Shown: piece by piece, positions 24,912 through 37,316 of the stretch | Layout of the letters: every line of letters starts with the position of its first letter | Position numbering within the stretch: the stretch's first letter is position 1 | Assembly (NCBI GenBank): GCA_029204225.1 | Contig: CM055094.1 | Span: 21,946,657 to 22,010,656 of the forward strand | Source: Diphasiastrum complanatum | Taxonomy: Eukaryota; Streptophyta; Lycopodiopsida; Lycopodiales; Lycopodiaceae | Length of the DNA stretch: 64,000 nucleotides | Reading direction: 5' to 3' | Notes under the pieces: generated by a model | Databases searched by the model: none | What the model was told of the DNA's origin: nothing | Seen by the model: the letters and a program-made list of their open reading frames with translations, nothing else | Program-made: the position numbers and the translations under genes

Positions 24912-26130
24912 GCTATGCCAATTTTTCAGTTTGCAGCATGTTTGTTGCATGGTTAGCTTGCATTAGGCATCTTGTCGTGGCATGAATAGTGTTAACTCTG
25001 CATTTAGGATAGTTGGGGAGTGATTTTGCTTGATTTGAGTGAATTTGCTTGTTTGATATCTAATTTGATTGTGGAACAAGAAAAGTTATCCAGATCACCA
25101 ATCTTAAGATCCATTTGAATCTGAGATATAAAAAATAAACAACAAAAATCAGTCAAATCTGTCAGATTTTGGTCAAAAGGAGGCAAAAATCGTCATCAGA
25201 ATTGATAACTTTTTGTCCTGTTTCAGAAAATGTTCGTCGAGTTGCAGGCACTTTGAATTTTGATCACAGAACTTTCAATTTGAAGGGCGAACAATCCTTT
25301 CCAGCAGATTTCCAGAAACATCAGAAAAACCACCAAAAAATATCAAAAAATCATTAAAATCCTAAAAAAACAGAAAATGAATCTTCGTTTGATTCTTTGT
25401 GTATAGATGTGATTCAGATCTATCTATTGCCAGGTCGGCAAAGAATGATATCAAAAATAAAAGGTTTCTTAGAGGATCAGTTGTCATATTGTTATATTTT
25501 TGACAAAAAAAAAGTCTCTTTTTGCAAAAATATCAGTATTACTCTTAATTCTTCGCAAAACTTTCATCGAGTTTTCAAATTATTCTATTTATAGTTGTTT
25601 ATTATTTTTGAGTTTGGCGAACATTCATTTTATCCGGATCATAAAAAATCTCTATTTTTACTCTTGCCAAACTACAAAAACTGTGCTTTTATGTGTAAGG
25701 AGCCTTCGCCAGTTCTACCCTAGCTTTATCTGTGTCAGATTCTCAATCTGAGAGTTTGGAAAGGGTTATTTTCATAGAACTTGTCAGAAAAACCTGATCA
25801 GAGAGTTTTTCTTTTCCAAAATAGCACTGCTGAATCTTCTCCGAGCCAGCCTTCGCCTGGGGAATCTTCGTCAGTAATATTTTTAGGTTCTGATTTTTCA
25901 GATCAAGTCTCTGTCAAAGTTTGGGTCAAATTTGATACTCATGATTTGGATTCTGAAAAAAAATTTCATTTTTTGAGAAGTATCGATTGATTGAATTTCA
26001 AAATCTTTTTCACGATATAGAAAATTGATTCTTAAAAAGTGGAATAGATTTAGCAGATCTGATCTAAGATAATTTTTGACTGAAAAATCTAGATCTAATC
26101 TCATTGTCTGTTTGATTTGAATCTGAGAAG

Positions 26131-27447
26131 ATGGCTGCCCTTGGAGGTGCTCCTGGAGGTGCTCCTCAGGAAGTCAATCCAATCATTGTTAGAAGAGCAC
26201 CTCATTTGGATCTACCAAAATATAGCGGATTAATAGATCCAGTTAGGTTTCTCTAAATCTATGCTGAATCTTGTGAAGTCTATGGCAAAAAACATTTCCA
26301 AGATAAACTTAAGCTTTTTCCTATGGCCTTAACAGATGCATCGCAAGATTGGTACTATAATCAAGATGAAACTGAGCGTGCAAATTGGGAGATTGTTAAA
26401 AGAGCCCTTATCACACGGTTCAGACCTCGAAAGTTTATGGAAGACCGTTTCCTACTTTTAAGTAAAATTACAATGGGAAAGCGGGAAATGGTTTGAGATT
26501 ACATTGAACGGGTGAAATGCCTCAGATATGAGTGTGAACCTGAGCTGATTAATAAAAATGCCATGATTATGTGATTTTTGTCAGGTTTACCTAAACAGAT
26601 CAAACGTGAGCTGTAACGCCATCATGAGTATGCACTCTTGCAAAATGCTATGGATGATGCAATTCGGGAGGAGGATGAAGATTCAAATGATGAGCCGAAT
26701 ATCAGTATGTTGCCTTATACAACAAGGCAGACCACTACAACATCCACGACTATTGCATCAATGAATGTCAATGCTACTGCAGAAATGATGCTCAATGAGT
26801 TTGAGAAACTTGGGAAGAACCAGCAGAAACATATGGAAAAGTTGCAGTCGCAATTTGATGAGAAGATCAAAGCATTGGAAGATTTCCATGGAAAACAAAC
26901 AAGAAACCTGAGAGGTTTGCGAAGACTTTTCCTACTAGGGAAAATGTCTGGTGTTCTATTTGTACAGGAAATCACACAATGAATGAGTGTCCTCAATTGA
27001 AAAAGCAAAATGAAAATCAATGTATGCCATTTGTGTAATTCGCCTGATCATGAGACTGCTTTTTGCAACTTCAATCCCCGGATAATTCAGCAACGGTATG
27101 TCCAAATGGGATATCGAGAACCACAGTATGGAGAAAATTTAGTATCCAGACCTCGACAATCTGCTCTTAGATACCTAGAACGTTTAGCCTTACTTGCCCC
27201 ACCAAAGCACTCCGCTCCTCCTGCCAATTTGATGGAACCAAAACTGTATAGAAGTACTGAGCAATGGAGCTATGGTAATGATCAACAAGGTGGATCTTCA
27301 TAACAGTATGCTATTTTTGTTGCCACGCAACATACAAGCATCTAGAAATTGGACCAGAGCACCACTTGGATGTTTGCATGTGGAGAAAATCATAGAGTTG
27401 CAGAATGTCCAAATAAAGAAAAATTTGTACCATTCTATCATGACTGT
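26131..27447 (+). pseudogene. Gypsy copy 1 gag
   Basis: Starts MAALGGAPGGAPQEV and shows a retrotransposon gag domain (LTDASQDWYYNQ, WEIVKRALITRF, FLSGLPKQIKREL) with four in-frame stops between 26,131 and 26,620, then a coiled coil (residues of 26,638-26,982). Three zinc-knuckle-like units follow: CSICTGNHTMNEC at about 26,952, CHLCNSPDHETAFC at about 27,025, and a FACGENHRVAEC unit near 27,375. They lie in different frames. The knuckle 1/2 frame change is also present in the second copy. Confidence 0.88.
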
Positions 27448-27683
27448 TGTCAAAGATCTGATAAGCACTATTAATCATTCATCATAAGCAATCACCATAA
27501 GAGAAGGAGGAAGAACACACAATCACTGTATCACACTGAATGAAAGAGAGTACAATAAACCCTAAATATAGAGAGAGAAAAAACTAGTAGTTGACTATAG
27601 ACTAGCCTACAACTACTTACAGCTGGTAACAGCTGTCAATAGTAAATCGTAAACAGTAACAAGTTTTTCATTGGTTTCTAACA
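27448..27683 (-). repeat. 3' LTR of copia C
   Basis: 236 bp, TG...CA termini. It contains only a short AATATAGAGAGAGA tract where the other LTR has a long microsatellite. Confidence 0.95.
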
Positions 27684-27689
27684 CTCTCC

Positions 27690-29560
27690 TTCAATGATAA
27701 GATTACATTCTTCTATTCCTACTAAAATATGAAACTTTTCAAATTTACATCTACCTAATGACTTAGTAAAAATATCTGCCATTTGATCTTCAAATTTACA
27801 AAAAACAAGAAGAAATGGTTCCATCAAGTATTTTCTCTCGAACAAAGTGATAATGTATTTCGATGTGCTTGGTTCGAGCATGTAGAATTGGATTTTTGGC
27901 AAGGTGAATGCAGCTTTGGTTTTCACAAGAAATAGTAGTCACATCCACCTGTGATTGGCCTAAATCAACAAGCAATCTTTGTAGCCATACTGCTTCATGT
28001 GTAGCATTGCTGAGTGCACGATATTCAGCTTCCGTTGAAGATAAGGCCACTGTAGGTTTCTTTTTGCTGCTCCATGAAACTGCAGCTGTACCATAACTGA
28101 ATGTATGACCACTGGTAGATCTTCTATCATCAATATTATCTGCCCGATCAGCATCTGTGTAACCTACCAACATTGGCACTTCAGGTTGATCATACTTCAA
28201 ACCAAAATTCAACGTCCCTCGAATGTACCTGAGAATACGTTTACTAGACTTCCAGTGTGCTTGACTAGCATCTTGCATAAATTGACTAACGACACCAACA
28301 ACATAAGAAATATCAGGTCGTGTGTGTGTCAAATAGATCAAACTACCCACCAGCTGCCTGTACAAGTAAGCATCTACTTTCTCAGATTCATCATATGCAG
28401 TAAGCTTCATGTTGACATCCATCGATGTACTCAAAGGCTTACAATCCTGCATATTGAACTTATAAAGCAAATCTCGTGCATACTTGCTTTGTGTAAGAAA
28501 GACAACCTCTTCCTTTTGCCATACTTCAATGCCAAGACAATAGTGCATCAATCCTAGATCACTCATGTCAAAAGCATTGGAAAGATCCGATTTGATTTCA
28601 TCAATTAAGCTCTCATTACTTCCCGTAATAATCAAATTATCCATGTACAGAACAATGAACACTATATCTGAATCTTGCTATAGAATGTAAAGATTAGGAT
28701 CAGCCTTACTCTTTACCATTCTCCTTCGCTTGAAGTGTTCATCAATGCAAGAGTACCACGCCCATGGCGCTTGCTTTAATCCATAGATAGCTTTGTTGAG
28801 CTTACAAACAAGATGCTCTCTCCCTGGCTCAACAAATCCTTGAGGTTGTACTAAATACACCTCTTCATCTGGCACTCCATTAAGAAAAGCAGATTTAACG
28901 TCCATTTGTTGGATCTTCTAACCATGGAAAGTAGAAATAGCAATGATAGAACGTATAGTTACCATCTTAGCTATGGGTTCAAAGGTTTCCTCAAAATCAA
29001 TGCCTTCTTGCTGCTCAAATCCTCTTGCAACCAATCGTGCTTTGTACTTGTTGAGTTGCCCATCTGCTCCATATTTGATCTTATAAATCCATTTGCAAGT
29101 GATAGGCATCTTACCCTCAGGTAGCTCAACCAAGTTCCATGTCCTATTTTTTGATATGGCCTCCACTTCTGTTTCCATTGCTGCATGCCACTTTTTGTGC
29201 TCATTTTCTTCATGAAAGATTTTTGGTCCTTGAGCCTTTAGCATGGAACCCATTAGGGCTAGATTCATTTCTAATCTTGCAGGAGGTTTCCGATCTCTGC
29301 TTGACCTTTTAAGCTCTCCTTGTTCGCTAGATTCAGGAGTATCTCCCTTCTTAGCATCACCTGTGACTGATAAATACCATTTAGGTACTCTCTTAGGGAT
29401 TTCAGCTTTAAACTTATCTTTTTCCATTGGATCCTCTGCATCAAATTCCACTTCTTTCTTGACCTGTACTTCCTCTCCCTCATCAAAAGGTTTAGTGATT
29501 TCTTCAGATTGTTCACCTTGACCCATCTCGTCAAATGTAGCATCCCTAGAAATCACAAGC
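27690..29560 (-). pseudogene. Copia C linker, reverse transcriptase and RNase H
   Basis: The minus strand reads CKWIYKIKYGADG and ARLVARGFEQQEG, a TAG at about 28,918, then SAFLNGV, AIYGLKQAPWAWYS, a TAG at 28,678-28,680, and a long 288-residue frame from 28,662 covering the second half of RT and RNase H (TDADRADN, SSTEAEYRAL, ARTKHIEIHYHFVREK). The RT catalytic box reads YMDN (about 28,632-28,643) instead of YVDD, so one of the paired aspartates is lost. A frameshift near 27,810 moves the last block (ADIFTKSLGRC) to another frame. Confidence 0.93.
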
Positions 29561-30025
29561 TTCCAAGCTTCTGCCCAAAAGGTGTTTGGCATACCCTTTC
29601 TTTTGAGCATTGCCCTGGCCATCTCAACAATCGATCTATTCTTCGCTCTGCAACTCCGTTTTGCTGCGGTGAATAAGGTGTTGTAGTCTGCCACTTGATC
29701 CCTTGATCTTTGCAAAAATCAATAAATTCTGTCCATCAGATCTCAAAGTCTTGATGTAACTTCCTGTTTGCTTTTCAACTGATGCCTTGAATTCCCTGAA
29801 CTTAGCAAAAGCGTCTGATTTTTTGCTTATGAAATAAATCCAAATGCATCTACTATAATCATCAATAAAGGTAATAAAGTAATAGCAGCCACTAAGAGAT
29901 CTAGTTTGCATTGGTCCACATAGATCACTGTGGACAGAATCTAGGATGCCACTGGCTCTCCTTGCTCCACTTTTGGGAAACCTCTCTCTGTGTTGTTTTT
30001 CCAAAATGCAACCTTCACAGATTTT
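29560..30025 (-). pseudogene. Copia C integrase core
   Basis: The frame starting at 30,004 encodes the integrase core: HSDLCGPMQT with the first catalytic Asp, YYFITFIDDYSRCIW, and LRSDGQN with the second. The expected catalytic Glu segment is frameshifted and is followed by an overlapping frame from 29,715 (MARAMLKRKGMPNTFWAEA) for the C-terminal part. Enzyme activity is not expected. Confidence 0.9.
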
Positions 30026-31580
30026 TTTTCAAACGAAAAATCAGGCAATCCAATAACTAGATTACCTCTTTTCAGAATTTGTAAACTTTGAGTACTGATA
30101 TGACCAAATCGATCATGCCAAAGATCACTTCGACTATCAATAGTGCTTACCATAGCTTGAGTAAAAGATCTCGCATTCAGTTTGTAGAGTCGATTTCCGT
30201 TGACTCTAGCTCCTGTAGCAATCACTTTGTAGTGATTTTTGATGTCCTTGATGAGACATTTGTCGCTATCAAACTCAACCTTGAGTTGTTGATCAGCCAT
30301 CGTCCCGACTGATAGTAAATTGTTGGCTAAACTAGGAACATATTGCACATTGCTTATCCGCTTTATCATTCCACTGGCTAGCTGCACTGGTACCACTCCA
30401 AATCCTTTCACATGTAGCAATTGGCCATTAGCTTGTCCAACTTCATCGCCATTGTAGATTTTCTTGAATTCCGAAAACCACTTCTTCCTCGAAGTCATGT
30501 GCTTGGACGCTCCACTGTCAATGTACCAGGAATCCTTTGCTTCATCACTTGTCATTAGCACCGTAATGAACAAGTTTGAGCTTTCACCTGTATCATCTTC
30601 ATATTGATCATCATTGAATTGATGTTGATTAACATAATTGTCTTCATAATGATCATCATCAAATTGATGTTGATTAGCATAATTGCCCGCCTGCCATTTG
30701 CCTTTTCTTTGTGCTATTTCCTTTTGTTTCTTGAAGCATTCACGCTCCCAATGGCCAGGTTTGTTGCAGTACCTACAATTTCTAGGTTTATTTTGCCTGG
30801 AATAGCCATGTCCTTGACCTCGACCTCGACCTTGATTCCAATCGCCTGGATTCGGGCTATCATTGGCTTGCTCATGAAATTGTTGAAATGATCCCCGACT
30901 TGAGTTTCCTCCTCTCGATTGATAACTACCACAGCCAAATCTTCCACCTCGTCCTCTAATTGCAAGAGCTTGATCATAGCCCTTGTTACGATGATTCAAA
31001 TTCTCTTGACATTGCTCTTCCTGCAACAATAATCCACCTAGCTCTTCATAGGTTGGAAGATTCTCTCCCGTGTGGCAATGCTTGTCACAAACATCTGATG
31101 TGACTCACTCAAGTTGTTCAATGTCAATTGAACGATCTCACGATCCTGTACTCGCTCTCCAATGGCAGCTAGTTGATCACAGATCTCCTTTATCTTCAAT
31201 AGGTGATCGGCAATAGTTGCACCATCATCCATCCGTAATGTGTGCAGCTTCGTCTTCAGGAATAGCACTCGAGATGTGTTTGTGGTCTCAAACAATGCCT
31301 TCAACGTATCCCACGCTTCTTTCAGTCCTTCTGAATCCAAAATGTAGGGAATGATAGCATCTTTGACTAACAAGTTGATGACATTCTGTGCTTTCTGTTT
31401 CCTCCAGTCAAACGCTTGTTGATCTTCTTCAATCACTAGCCTTGTTTCTTTACCTGTCACGATCTCCCATAGCTCATTTTCCATCAAAATATTCTTCAGT
31501 TTGAATTTCCAAATTGCATAGTTGTCGGCTCCTTCCAATTTGCTTGACTCAGTGAGGACGCTCTCGCTTAGAGTTGCCAT
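29941..31580 (-). pseudogene. Copia C gag, protease and pre-integrase
   Basis: Gag begins at the conserved MATLSESVL (31,580). It changes frame near 31,040, then a 362-residue frame (31,029-29,941) carries a Gly/Arg-rich stretch, zinc knuckle CRYCNKPGHWEREC, the protease WYIDSGASKHMTS and the pre-integrase zinc region (LWHDRFGHISTQSL). This is the best-preserved protease of its family in the window. The frame ends after a shift just before the integrase Cys pair. Confidence 0.93.
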
Positions 31581-33105
31581 AATTGCACTTAGATGAGTCC
31601 AAATCTCAAAAATGACTGCAAAAATGGAAAATTTGCTGCGAAATTGACAAACGATGTCTTTGACCACTTTCCAATCCGAGCTATGGATTGAAAGTTATGC
31701 CAAATTGAAGATTTTGGCCTTAAAATGGCTCACTAATGCCCTTAAGCTTGAAAAAATGACAATTATTGCAAAACTGCCTTTTTTGAAACATTCCTCCGTC
31801 GCACATAGATCTCCGCTTTCAAAGATTTTTATATCAGCGTGTAGGCAATTGCACTGGGATAGCTGCTGTCTCATCAAATCTGCAAAACAATCACGTTCTC
31901 CATGCCCAAATATCACTCTATTTTTCGCTTTTCTACAAAAGCACTAGTGGAGAGGCCTTAAAGAGGAAGGGACAGTCCTCAACTTAAAGTCATAAGAGCT
32001 GGGACCCTTCAAGATGAAGTTTTTTGTAATGAAGAACCATTTCTCTGCCCTTTAGTGCTTTGTTAATAAAACTTCAAGGGCTTCAATTTTTTAAAACTGA
32101 AGCTTTAGGGCCCATCAAATTCTGGCCGTTGATCTGGATTCACGATCAGCAAATCTACACCGTTGATTTCAATAATGTTGCCATCTGACGATTTGGAGCA
32201 TTTACGTGCGCCGAAGGTGATTCTTGGAGACGCTAGCCACTTCTTTACGCTAACTGGTCAGGTGAGTTGGGTGCCCGAGCAGTCCGCGACCAGGGGGGAG
32301 AGAGAGAGCGCACAGGCTATGGCGGCTGTGGAGTGAACTGAAGATCACAACATCAGTTCTCCATTATTTCACAAAAAATCCGCAGCATCATGAGCGCCCA
32401 GCAATCGCGCCCCAGTGAGAGTAGTTCTTGCTGATTATTTTCTTCCCAATGGAGCACATTAACTCGTTTTTCAGCAGCCTGCTAGAATAGACATGTCCAG
32501 CTTATGTCAGGCTAATCTCACTCTTTGCTCTACAGCCTTCCACGGCCATCTAACTCGGTTTTGTGTCTCTAGGGTGCAGGTCATTGCAGCTTGTTTCACC
32601 AAGAATGCTCTCCTATAGCTTGAGATCAATGATTTTCCTTTTGTAAACCCTTGCTTGAGAAAACAACTTGCTTTGTACTTTCTTCTACCAAACACTGTTT
32701 TTCTTTGCAAGTTTGAGTTCCTTCAAAGTTGATCTGCTTCTCAGCTCTTGACTGTAGCTTCTAGCACTCAGAATGATCTGAAAATGATGCAAGTAGATCA
32801 GTTGTTACTACTTCACACTCTCTCACTACAGCTTAAGCTGCAAAATGCTCAAATGTTCACCAAACTGATCCCAGTCAGTTGCTAATGGTTTCCCCACTGT
32901 ATTTGCCTCCTTATCCTCTGAATAAACTCTTGAAGGAGTGTTCAAACACTTCCTACCATGCTTCAATGCTTGCAATCTGCTCAAGAGACTATTTTCATCA
33001 ACACTGTAAGTTTTCTTGCTTTCACCTCCTGTGAAGGACTATCTCACCTCAGTACGGAGCCAGTGACAAGCCGAACCCAGTGGTCAGGCACTTAGGATCA
33101 GAGTA
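31581..33105 (-). other. Leader of copia C
   Basis: A 1.5-kb region between the primer site and gag with no coding domain. The equivalent in copia A is about 0.6 kb, so C has extra leader sequence or A has lost some. The part next to the primer site resembles the leaders of copia A and B. Confidence 0.7.
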
Positions 33106-33117
33106 GCTCTGATACCA

Positions 33118-33232
33118 TGTCAAAGATCTGATAAGCACTATCAATCATTCATCATAAGCAATCACCATAAGAGAAGGAGGAAGAACACACAATCACTGTA
33201 TCACACTGAATGAAAGAGAGTACAATAAACCC

Positions 33233-33314
<82 letters not shown>

Positions 33315-33416
33315 AAGTAGTAGTTGACTATAGACTAGCCTACAGCTACTTACAGCTGGTAACAGTTGTCAACAGTAGATTGTAAACAGTAACAAGTTTA
33401 TCATTGGTTTCTAACA
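33118..33416 (-). repeat. 5' LTR of copia C with expanded microsatellite
   Basis: 299 bp against 236 bp in the partner LTR. The excess is a (TA)n tract at 33,236-33,288 followed by (GA)n to about 33,314. Confidence 0.96.
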
Positions 33417-33665
33417 ACTATGGTTATGGGCATTGCTATAAAGACTGTCTAGCAAGATCGAAGCCACCACCAGCTACAGCTCCTGTAAATTTGATAACAA
33501 TCAATCAAATACCAGTACCTTAGAATAAATCAAGTGCACCCTTGATGGTGGTCACCAGAGCACAAAAGCAGAAAGAACCAGTAGTGGATCCAGTACCTGC
33601 TAATTCTATACCATTAACTGATATACCAACAACATCTAGAGTCTATCCAAATCTTCATGCAGAAA
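33417..33665 (+). pseudogene. Gypsy copy 1 gag/pol junction after copia C
   Basis: Resumes gypsy coding with a Cys-rich GYGHCYKDCLARSK stretch that completes the third knuckle region, then a TAG at 33,521-33,523, then APLMVVTRAQKQKEP and TDIPTTSRVYPNLHAE. The same TAG and flanking residues occur in the other copy (60,923-60,925). The gypsy sequence stops at about 33,665 against copia D. Confidence 0.88.
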
Positions 33666-35416
33666 GTATCTTTTTCGAGGTGTGTTGCTCTGCGAATGCC
33701 ACGAACTTCTTTAAAGAATCAAATACATCGGATTTATTCTTCAAGTAGTAGATCGTGGTCATTCGGCTATAATCATCTATGAACGTTAGAAAATATCTCG
33801 AACCTGAGAGCGAATCTGTTTTCATCGGTCCACACACATCAGAGTGGACGAGCTCAAGAACTTCCTTGGCTCTTCTTCCCTCGTGTGTGAATGAATTCTG
33901 ATGTTTCTTGCCTTCCTAACAAGCTTCGCAGAACTCAACCTCTAGCCTTGAAATCTTGAGACCTATGACAATGTCCTTTCCGCTCATGTCATACAGGCTC
34001 CACATGTTCAGATGATACATTCTTCTAAGCCAGAGCTGATCTTCGTTTTTTGAAGCATTTAATATGCTTTCAGAGTTGCTGATTATTTTGGTCTGGTAGA
34101 GATTTCATTCTCTGCATCCAACCGTCAGCAACTTGTTTGTCGCCTTCTCGATCATACGGCAAGTGTTATCATTGAACAAAACTCGAATGCCTAGATCTGC
34201 CATCTTGGAGACAGATAGCAGATCCTTTCTGAGTGAGGGCACATAGAGTGTTCCTGGCAGCTCTGCTTGGCCTGACAGTGTTCGTAGCTATAGAGAGTCG
34301 ATGGCTTTGACATCGTGTCTGCTTCCATCGCCTAGAATCACTGCTCTATCTTTTTCGAGTTCGCGAAAGTTGATCAAGATCTTCTTGTTGCAGATTATGT
34401 GATATGTTGCTCCTGAATCGATGACTACATTGTAGTCGTGTTCAGAGTAGCTTGTAGAAGCTTCGTCGAGTATCGTGAAAGCTTCATCACCTCTTTCAGC
34501 ATCCTTTGATGACTCTGCAACGTTTGTCTTTTCAGCTTTGTTTTTCCTTTTTGGGTTGAATCTATAGTCGTATGCAAAATGTCCTTTCTTCTTGCAATGC
34601 ATGCAAGGTATTGCTGGATTGAACCAGCATTTGTTGGCCGTATGGCCTGGTTTGTGGCAGTGATCACAGGAAGAAGATTGCTATTTTGAGGACTTCGTCT
34701 TCTCGAATCTTGGCTTGTTTTTGTTCTTCTTCCTTCCTTTCATGAAGAGAGCCTTCTCTTAATCACTGCTTCCCTCTCTTTCGTCTCTCATCAGTCTCTC
34801 ATCAGCGACAAGACTGACTGCTTTGTCGAATGTCATATCTGGTAGACTCAGTATGAGCATTCTCAATGGTTGATAGACGTCGGTAGAGATTTCATGAAGT
34901 ACATCAACTGCTGTGGTGTTGGGACCTGGTGCTCCTGTCTTGATGCAGTGAGTTGAGCGAAGATCATTTTGATCTTCTCAACATGCTGATCTAACTGGTT
35001 ACCATCCCACCGTATGGATTGTAGCTGATTGTGAAGGTGCATGACTGAAGCTGCAGTCTTCACTTCATACTTCTGCTTTAATCTTTCCCACACTGTATGG
35101 CTGCTTTCGTAGTCTTCAATTTGCATGAGTAGATCTTCATTTATGGATGAAACGATGATGGACATTGCACGCTCATCCTTTCTGATCCATTCAGCTCTCC
35201 TCGGGTCTCCCTATGGAGGCTGCACCTATGAGAGCTTGGTCACCGACCAGATGCCTTCGCCCTTCAAGAGTGTTTTGATTTTGACTTTTCAGATTCTATA
35301 ATATGCACCATAGAGACTGATTGCTATTCTGGTCTGGATTGTCGTAGCTATATTGTATTGTCTGGAAGAATCACTGCTGGGATATCAGTAGTGATAACAT
35401 GTTGGCTCTGATACCA
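33666..35416 (-). pseudogene. Ty1/copia element D: gag to integrase, truncated
   Basis: Read leftwards from a primer site at 35,405-35,416: gag (35,165-34,863, with VWERLKQKYEVK), two zinc knuckles (CDHCHKPGHTANKC, then CMHCKKKGHFAYDY with Tyr in place of the last Cys), the protease motif VIDSGATYHI (near 34,420), pre-integrase sequence with LWLRRMYHLN, and integrase (HSDVCGPMKT, YFLTFIDDYSRM). It stops at about 33,670 inside the integrase core against the gypsy sequence. Stops and frameshifts are present. It is a different copia family from A/C, related to element E. Confidence 0.9.
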
Positions 35417-35960
35417 TGTCGCAGAAGCTTTTTCTTTTGTTTCGTGTTCGTCCTCTCTCTTCTGATTCACGAACAATTTTCTGTCTTTGAATTTTCTTTT
35501 CATGCGAAAGCTCTTAGGGGATCCCAGACACTCGACTAAGCATCACAAAACATATTTTATTATAGCAATCAAGAGACACAACACAAGGCCAAGAGATACA
35601 CAAAATAGAGCGACTTGTCAGTTTGGTTTCAGAGCAAGATTGTCAGTGTCTCGCTCGTTGGCGGAATGACACTCTACTTTTTCGTTGTGTTCAGCTCGTT
35701 GGCAGACTTTCATGCACAACTATGGTATTTTTGCTTTCTTACTCTGTTCGCTACGTCTCTCTCTGTTTCTTACAGATCTCTGTATTCACTATCTCTCTAC
35801 TTACAGTTATGATCCAGAGAGGATTGTTTATACCTCCACCATGTGGAGTTTACAAGATAGCTAAACGTAGAATCACAAGACTAGTTAACGCTAATCAACT
35901 AGTTAGTTAGTCTCCGTCGTAGCTATTCATTTCAGCTGGGCATGAAGCTCGTTGAGCTGC
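35417..35960 (-). repeat. Probable 5' LTR of copia D
   Basis: Starts TGTCGCAGAAGC directly after the primer site on the plus-strand map. The far end was not located exactly; no second LTR is present to define it, so the right boundary is approximate. Confidence 0.55.
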
Positions 35961-36099
35961 CAGCTGGCAACGCAAAAGATCTCTCTTCGTTTGTTTCATT
36001 CTTTTGATAGTCTTCGTTCTACGTCCCTTTTTGCGGTTTGCGATCTTGGAGGTGTGTTTACGATTTGCGATTGATTTATGAATCGTTCGTGCTTCGAGT

Positions 36100-37307
36100 C
36101 AAAGACATGTTGACTGTCACAAATTGTTCTCGTTCGACCTTCGTGTCTTGTTCGTGCTGCGACAAAGTTGCAGGAGTTCACCATTTCTGACAAAGACAAG
36201 AAGAATTGTGTGAGATGCAGAAGAGACGGGCATACATTTGATACATGCTGGCTCAATTCCAAGATTGAGTGTATCCATTGCCATAAGAAGGGTCACACAG
36301 TCGTGGATTTCCGCCAAAATCCGAGAAACAAGTTAGCACAGAACAGACATGAGAACAACAACAGTTCATCCTATGTCGAAGAGCCTGAGAGCTCAAAAAT
36401 GGGCGAAGAAAGAACGAACAAAAATTGTTCGACCGCCTACATCTATGAAGACGTGTGTGCAGCATCAATATCTGACACACATGAGGTGATTCTAGACTCA
36501 GGAGCCACCTCACACTTCGTGACATCAAGATGAATAATGTTTGATTTCAGAAGTGCAGATCCCTCAAGATTCATAGTTCTTGGAGATGGATCTAGACATC
36601 AAGTACTATGGCTCAACACCAATGGCAGAGACAGACGACTCGAAGATGTTCTGTTCGTGCCTACTCTGCAACAAGACTTACTCTCTGTAGCAAGAATAGA
36701 AGATGCAAGGATGCGTGTGACATTTTCTGACGAAGCATGCAATGTGATTGATGCCAGTACTAGTACTTTGATCGCTCAAGGCAGAAGGAAAGAAAACCTA
36801 TATCATCTAAAGGTATGCCTACCTGCAGATCAGGTGCATCAGACTCATGATGACCAACCAGACACTCTGTGGCATAGGAGACTCTGCCACATGAACTCAA
36901 TGGCACTTTACCAAGCAAGCCATCATGGAGCAATAATAGGGGTCAGCATCTCGAATGCAACCAGTTCGACCACCTATGATCCATGTTTGAAGGGCAAGAT
37001 GTCAAGCACACCATTCGTCAAAGACTCCTACAGAACGACTAAGATTCTGGAGTTAGTGCATTTTGACATCTGTGGACCATTCAATGTGATCTTAGTAGGA
37101 GGTCCAAAGTATTATATAACCTTCATTGATGACTATAGCAAATTTGCCAGAGTGTATTTTATTCAGAATAAATCTGAAGCACTTGATAAATTCACTGAAT
37201 ACATGAATTGGACTGAGAGATGTACAAACAGGAAAGTAAAGCAAATCAGAACAGATCGAGGTGGTGAATATATCTCGAATCGTTCACTGACTTCTGCAAT
37301 GATTTAA
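36100..37307 (+). pseudogene. Ty1/copia element E: gag end, protease, integrase
   Basis: Two zinc knuckles (CVRCRRDGHTFDTC, then CIHCHKKGHTVVDF with Phe in place of the last Cys) lead into the protease VILDSGATSHFVTS, a stop at 36,531, then a 256-residue frame (36,537-37,307) with VLFVPTLQQDLLSV, the pre-integrase region (LWHRRLCHMNS), and integrase with its first two catalytic Asps (HFDICGPF, RTDRGGEY). It ends before the catalytic Glu. It lies head-to-head with related element D, on the other strand. Confidence 0.9.
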
Positions 37308-37316
37308 ACTCGCAAA

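Larger units (their letters stand above)
27448..33416 (-). mobile_element. Ty1/copia element C, near full length, minus strand
   Basis: LTRs lie at 27,448-27,683 (3') and 33,118-33,416 (5'), and the primer site is at 33,106-33,117. The element is flanked by ACTGT (27,443-27,447) and ACTAT (33,417-33,421), a 5-bp target-site duplication with one transition. All domains are present in the order gag, zinc knuckle, protease, pre-integrase, integrase, RT, RNase H, but frameshifts and stops break them. Apart from the microsatellite in the 5' LTR, the LTRs differ at about 8 sites by eye, so C is younger than copia A. Confidence 0.96.
24141..33665 (+). mobile_element. Ty3/gypsy copy 1 (5' LTR, leader, gag), split by copia C
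   Basis: Comprises the LTR, tRNA-Asp primer site, a 1.2-kb leader without a clear ORF (24,912-26,130) and gag from 26,131. Gag is interrupted by copia C at 27,448-33,416 and resumes at 33,417-33,665 before being cut off by copia D. No protease, RT or integrase remains here. A second copy in the opposite orientation occupies 57,863-64,000 and retains pol. Confidence 0.9.

Noticed and set aside
24912-26130. ORFs of 60-83 codons in the gypsy leader
   Set aside because: They overlap, have low-complexity AT-rich composition, and lie between the primer site and gag where a non-coding leader is expected.
35417-36163. A mirror-image LTR pair between copia D and E, based on TGTCGCAG at 35,417 and CTGCGACA at 36,156-36,163
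   Set aside because: The similarity does not extend beyond about 8 bp, there is no primer site after 36,163, and the region reads as gag coding sequence of E.
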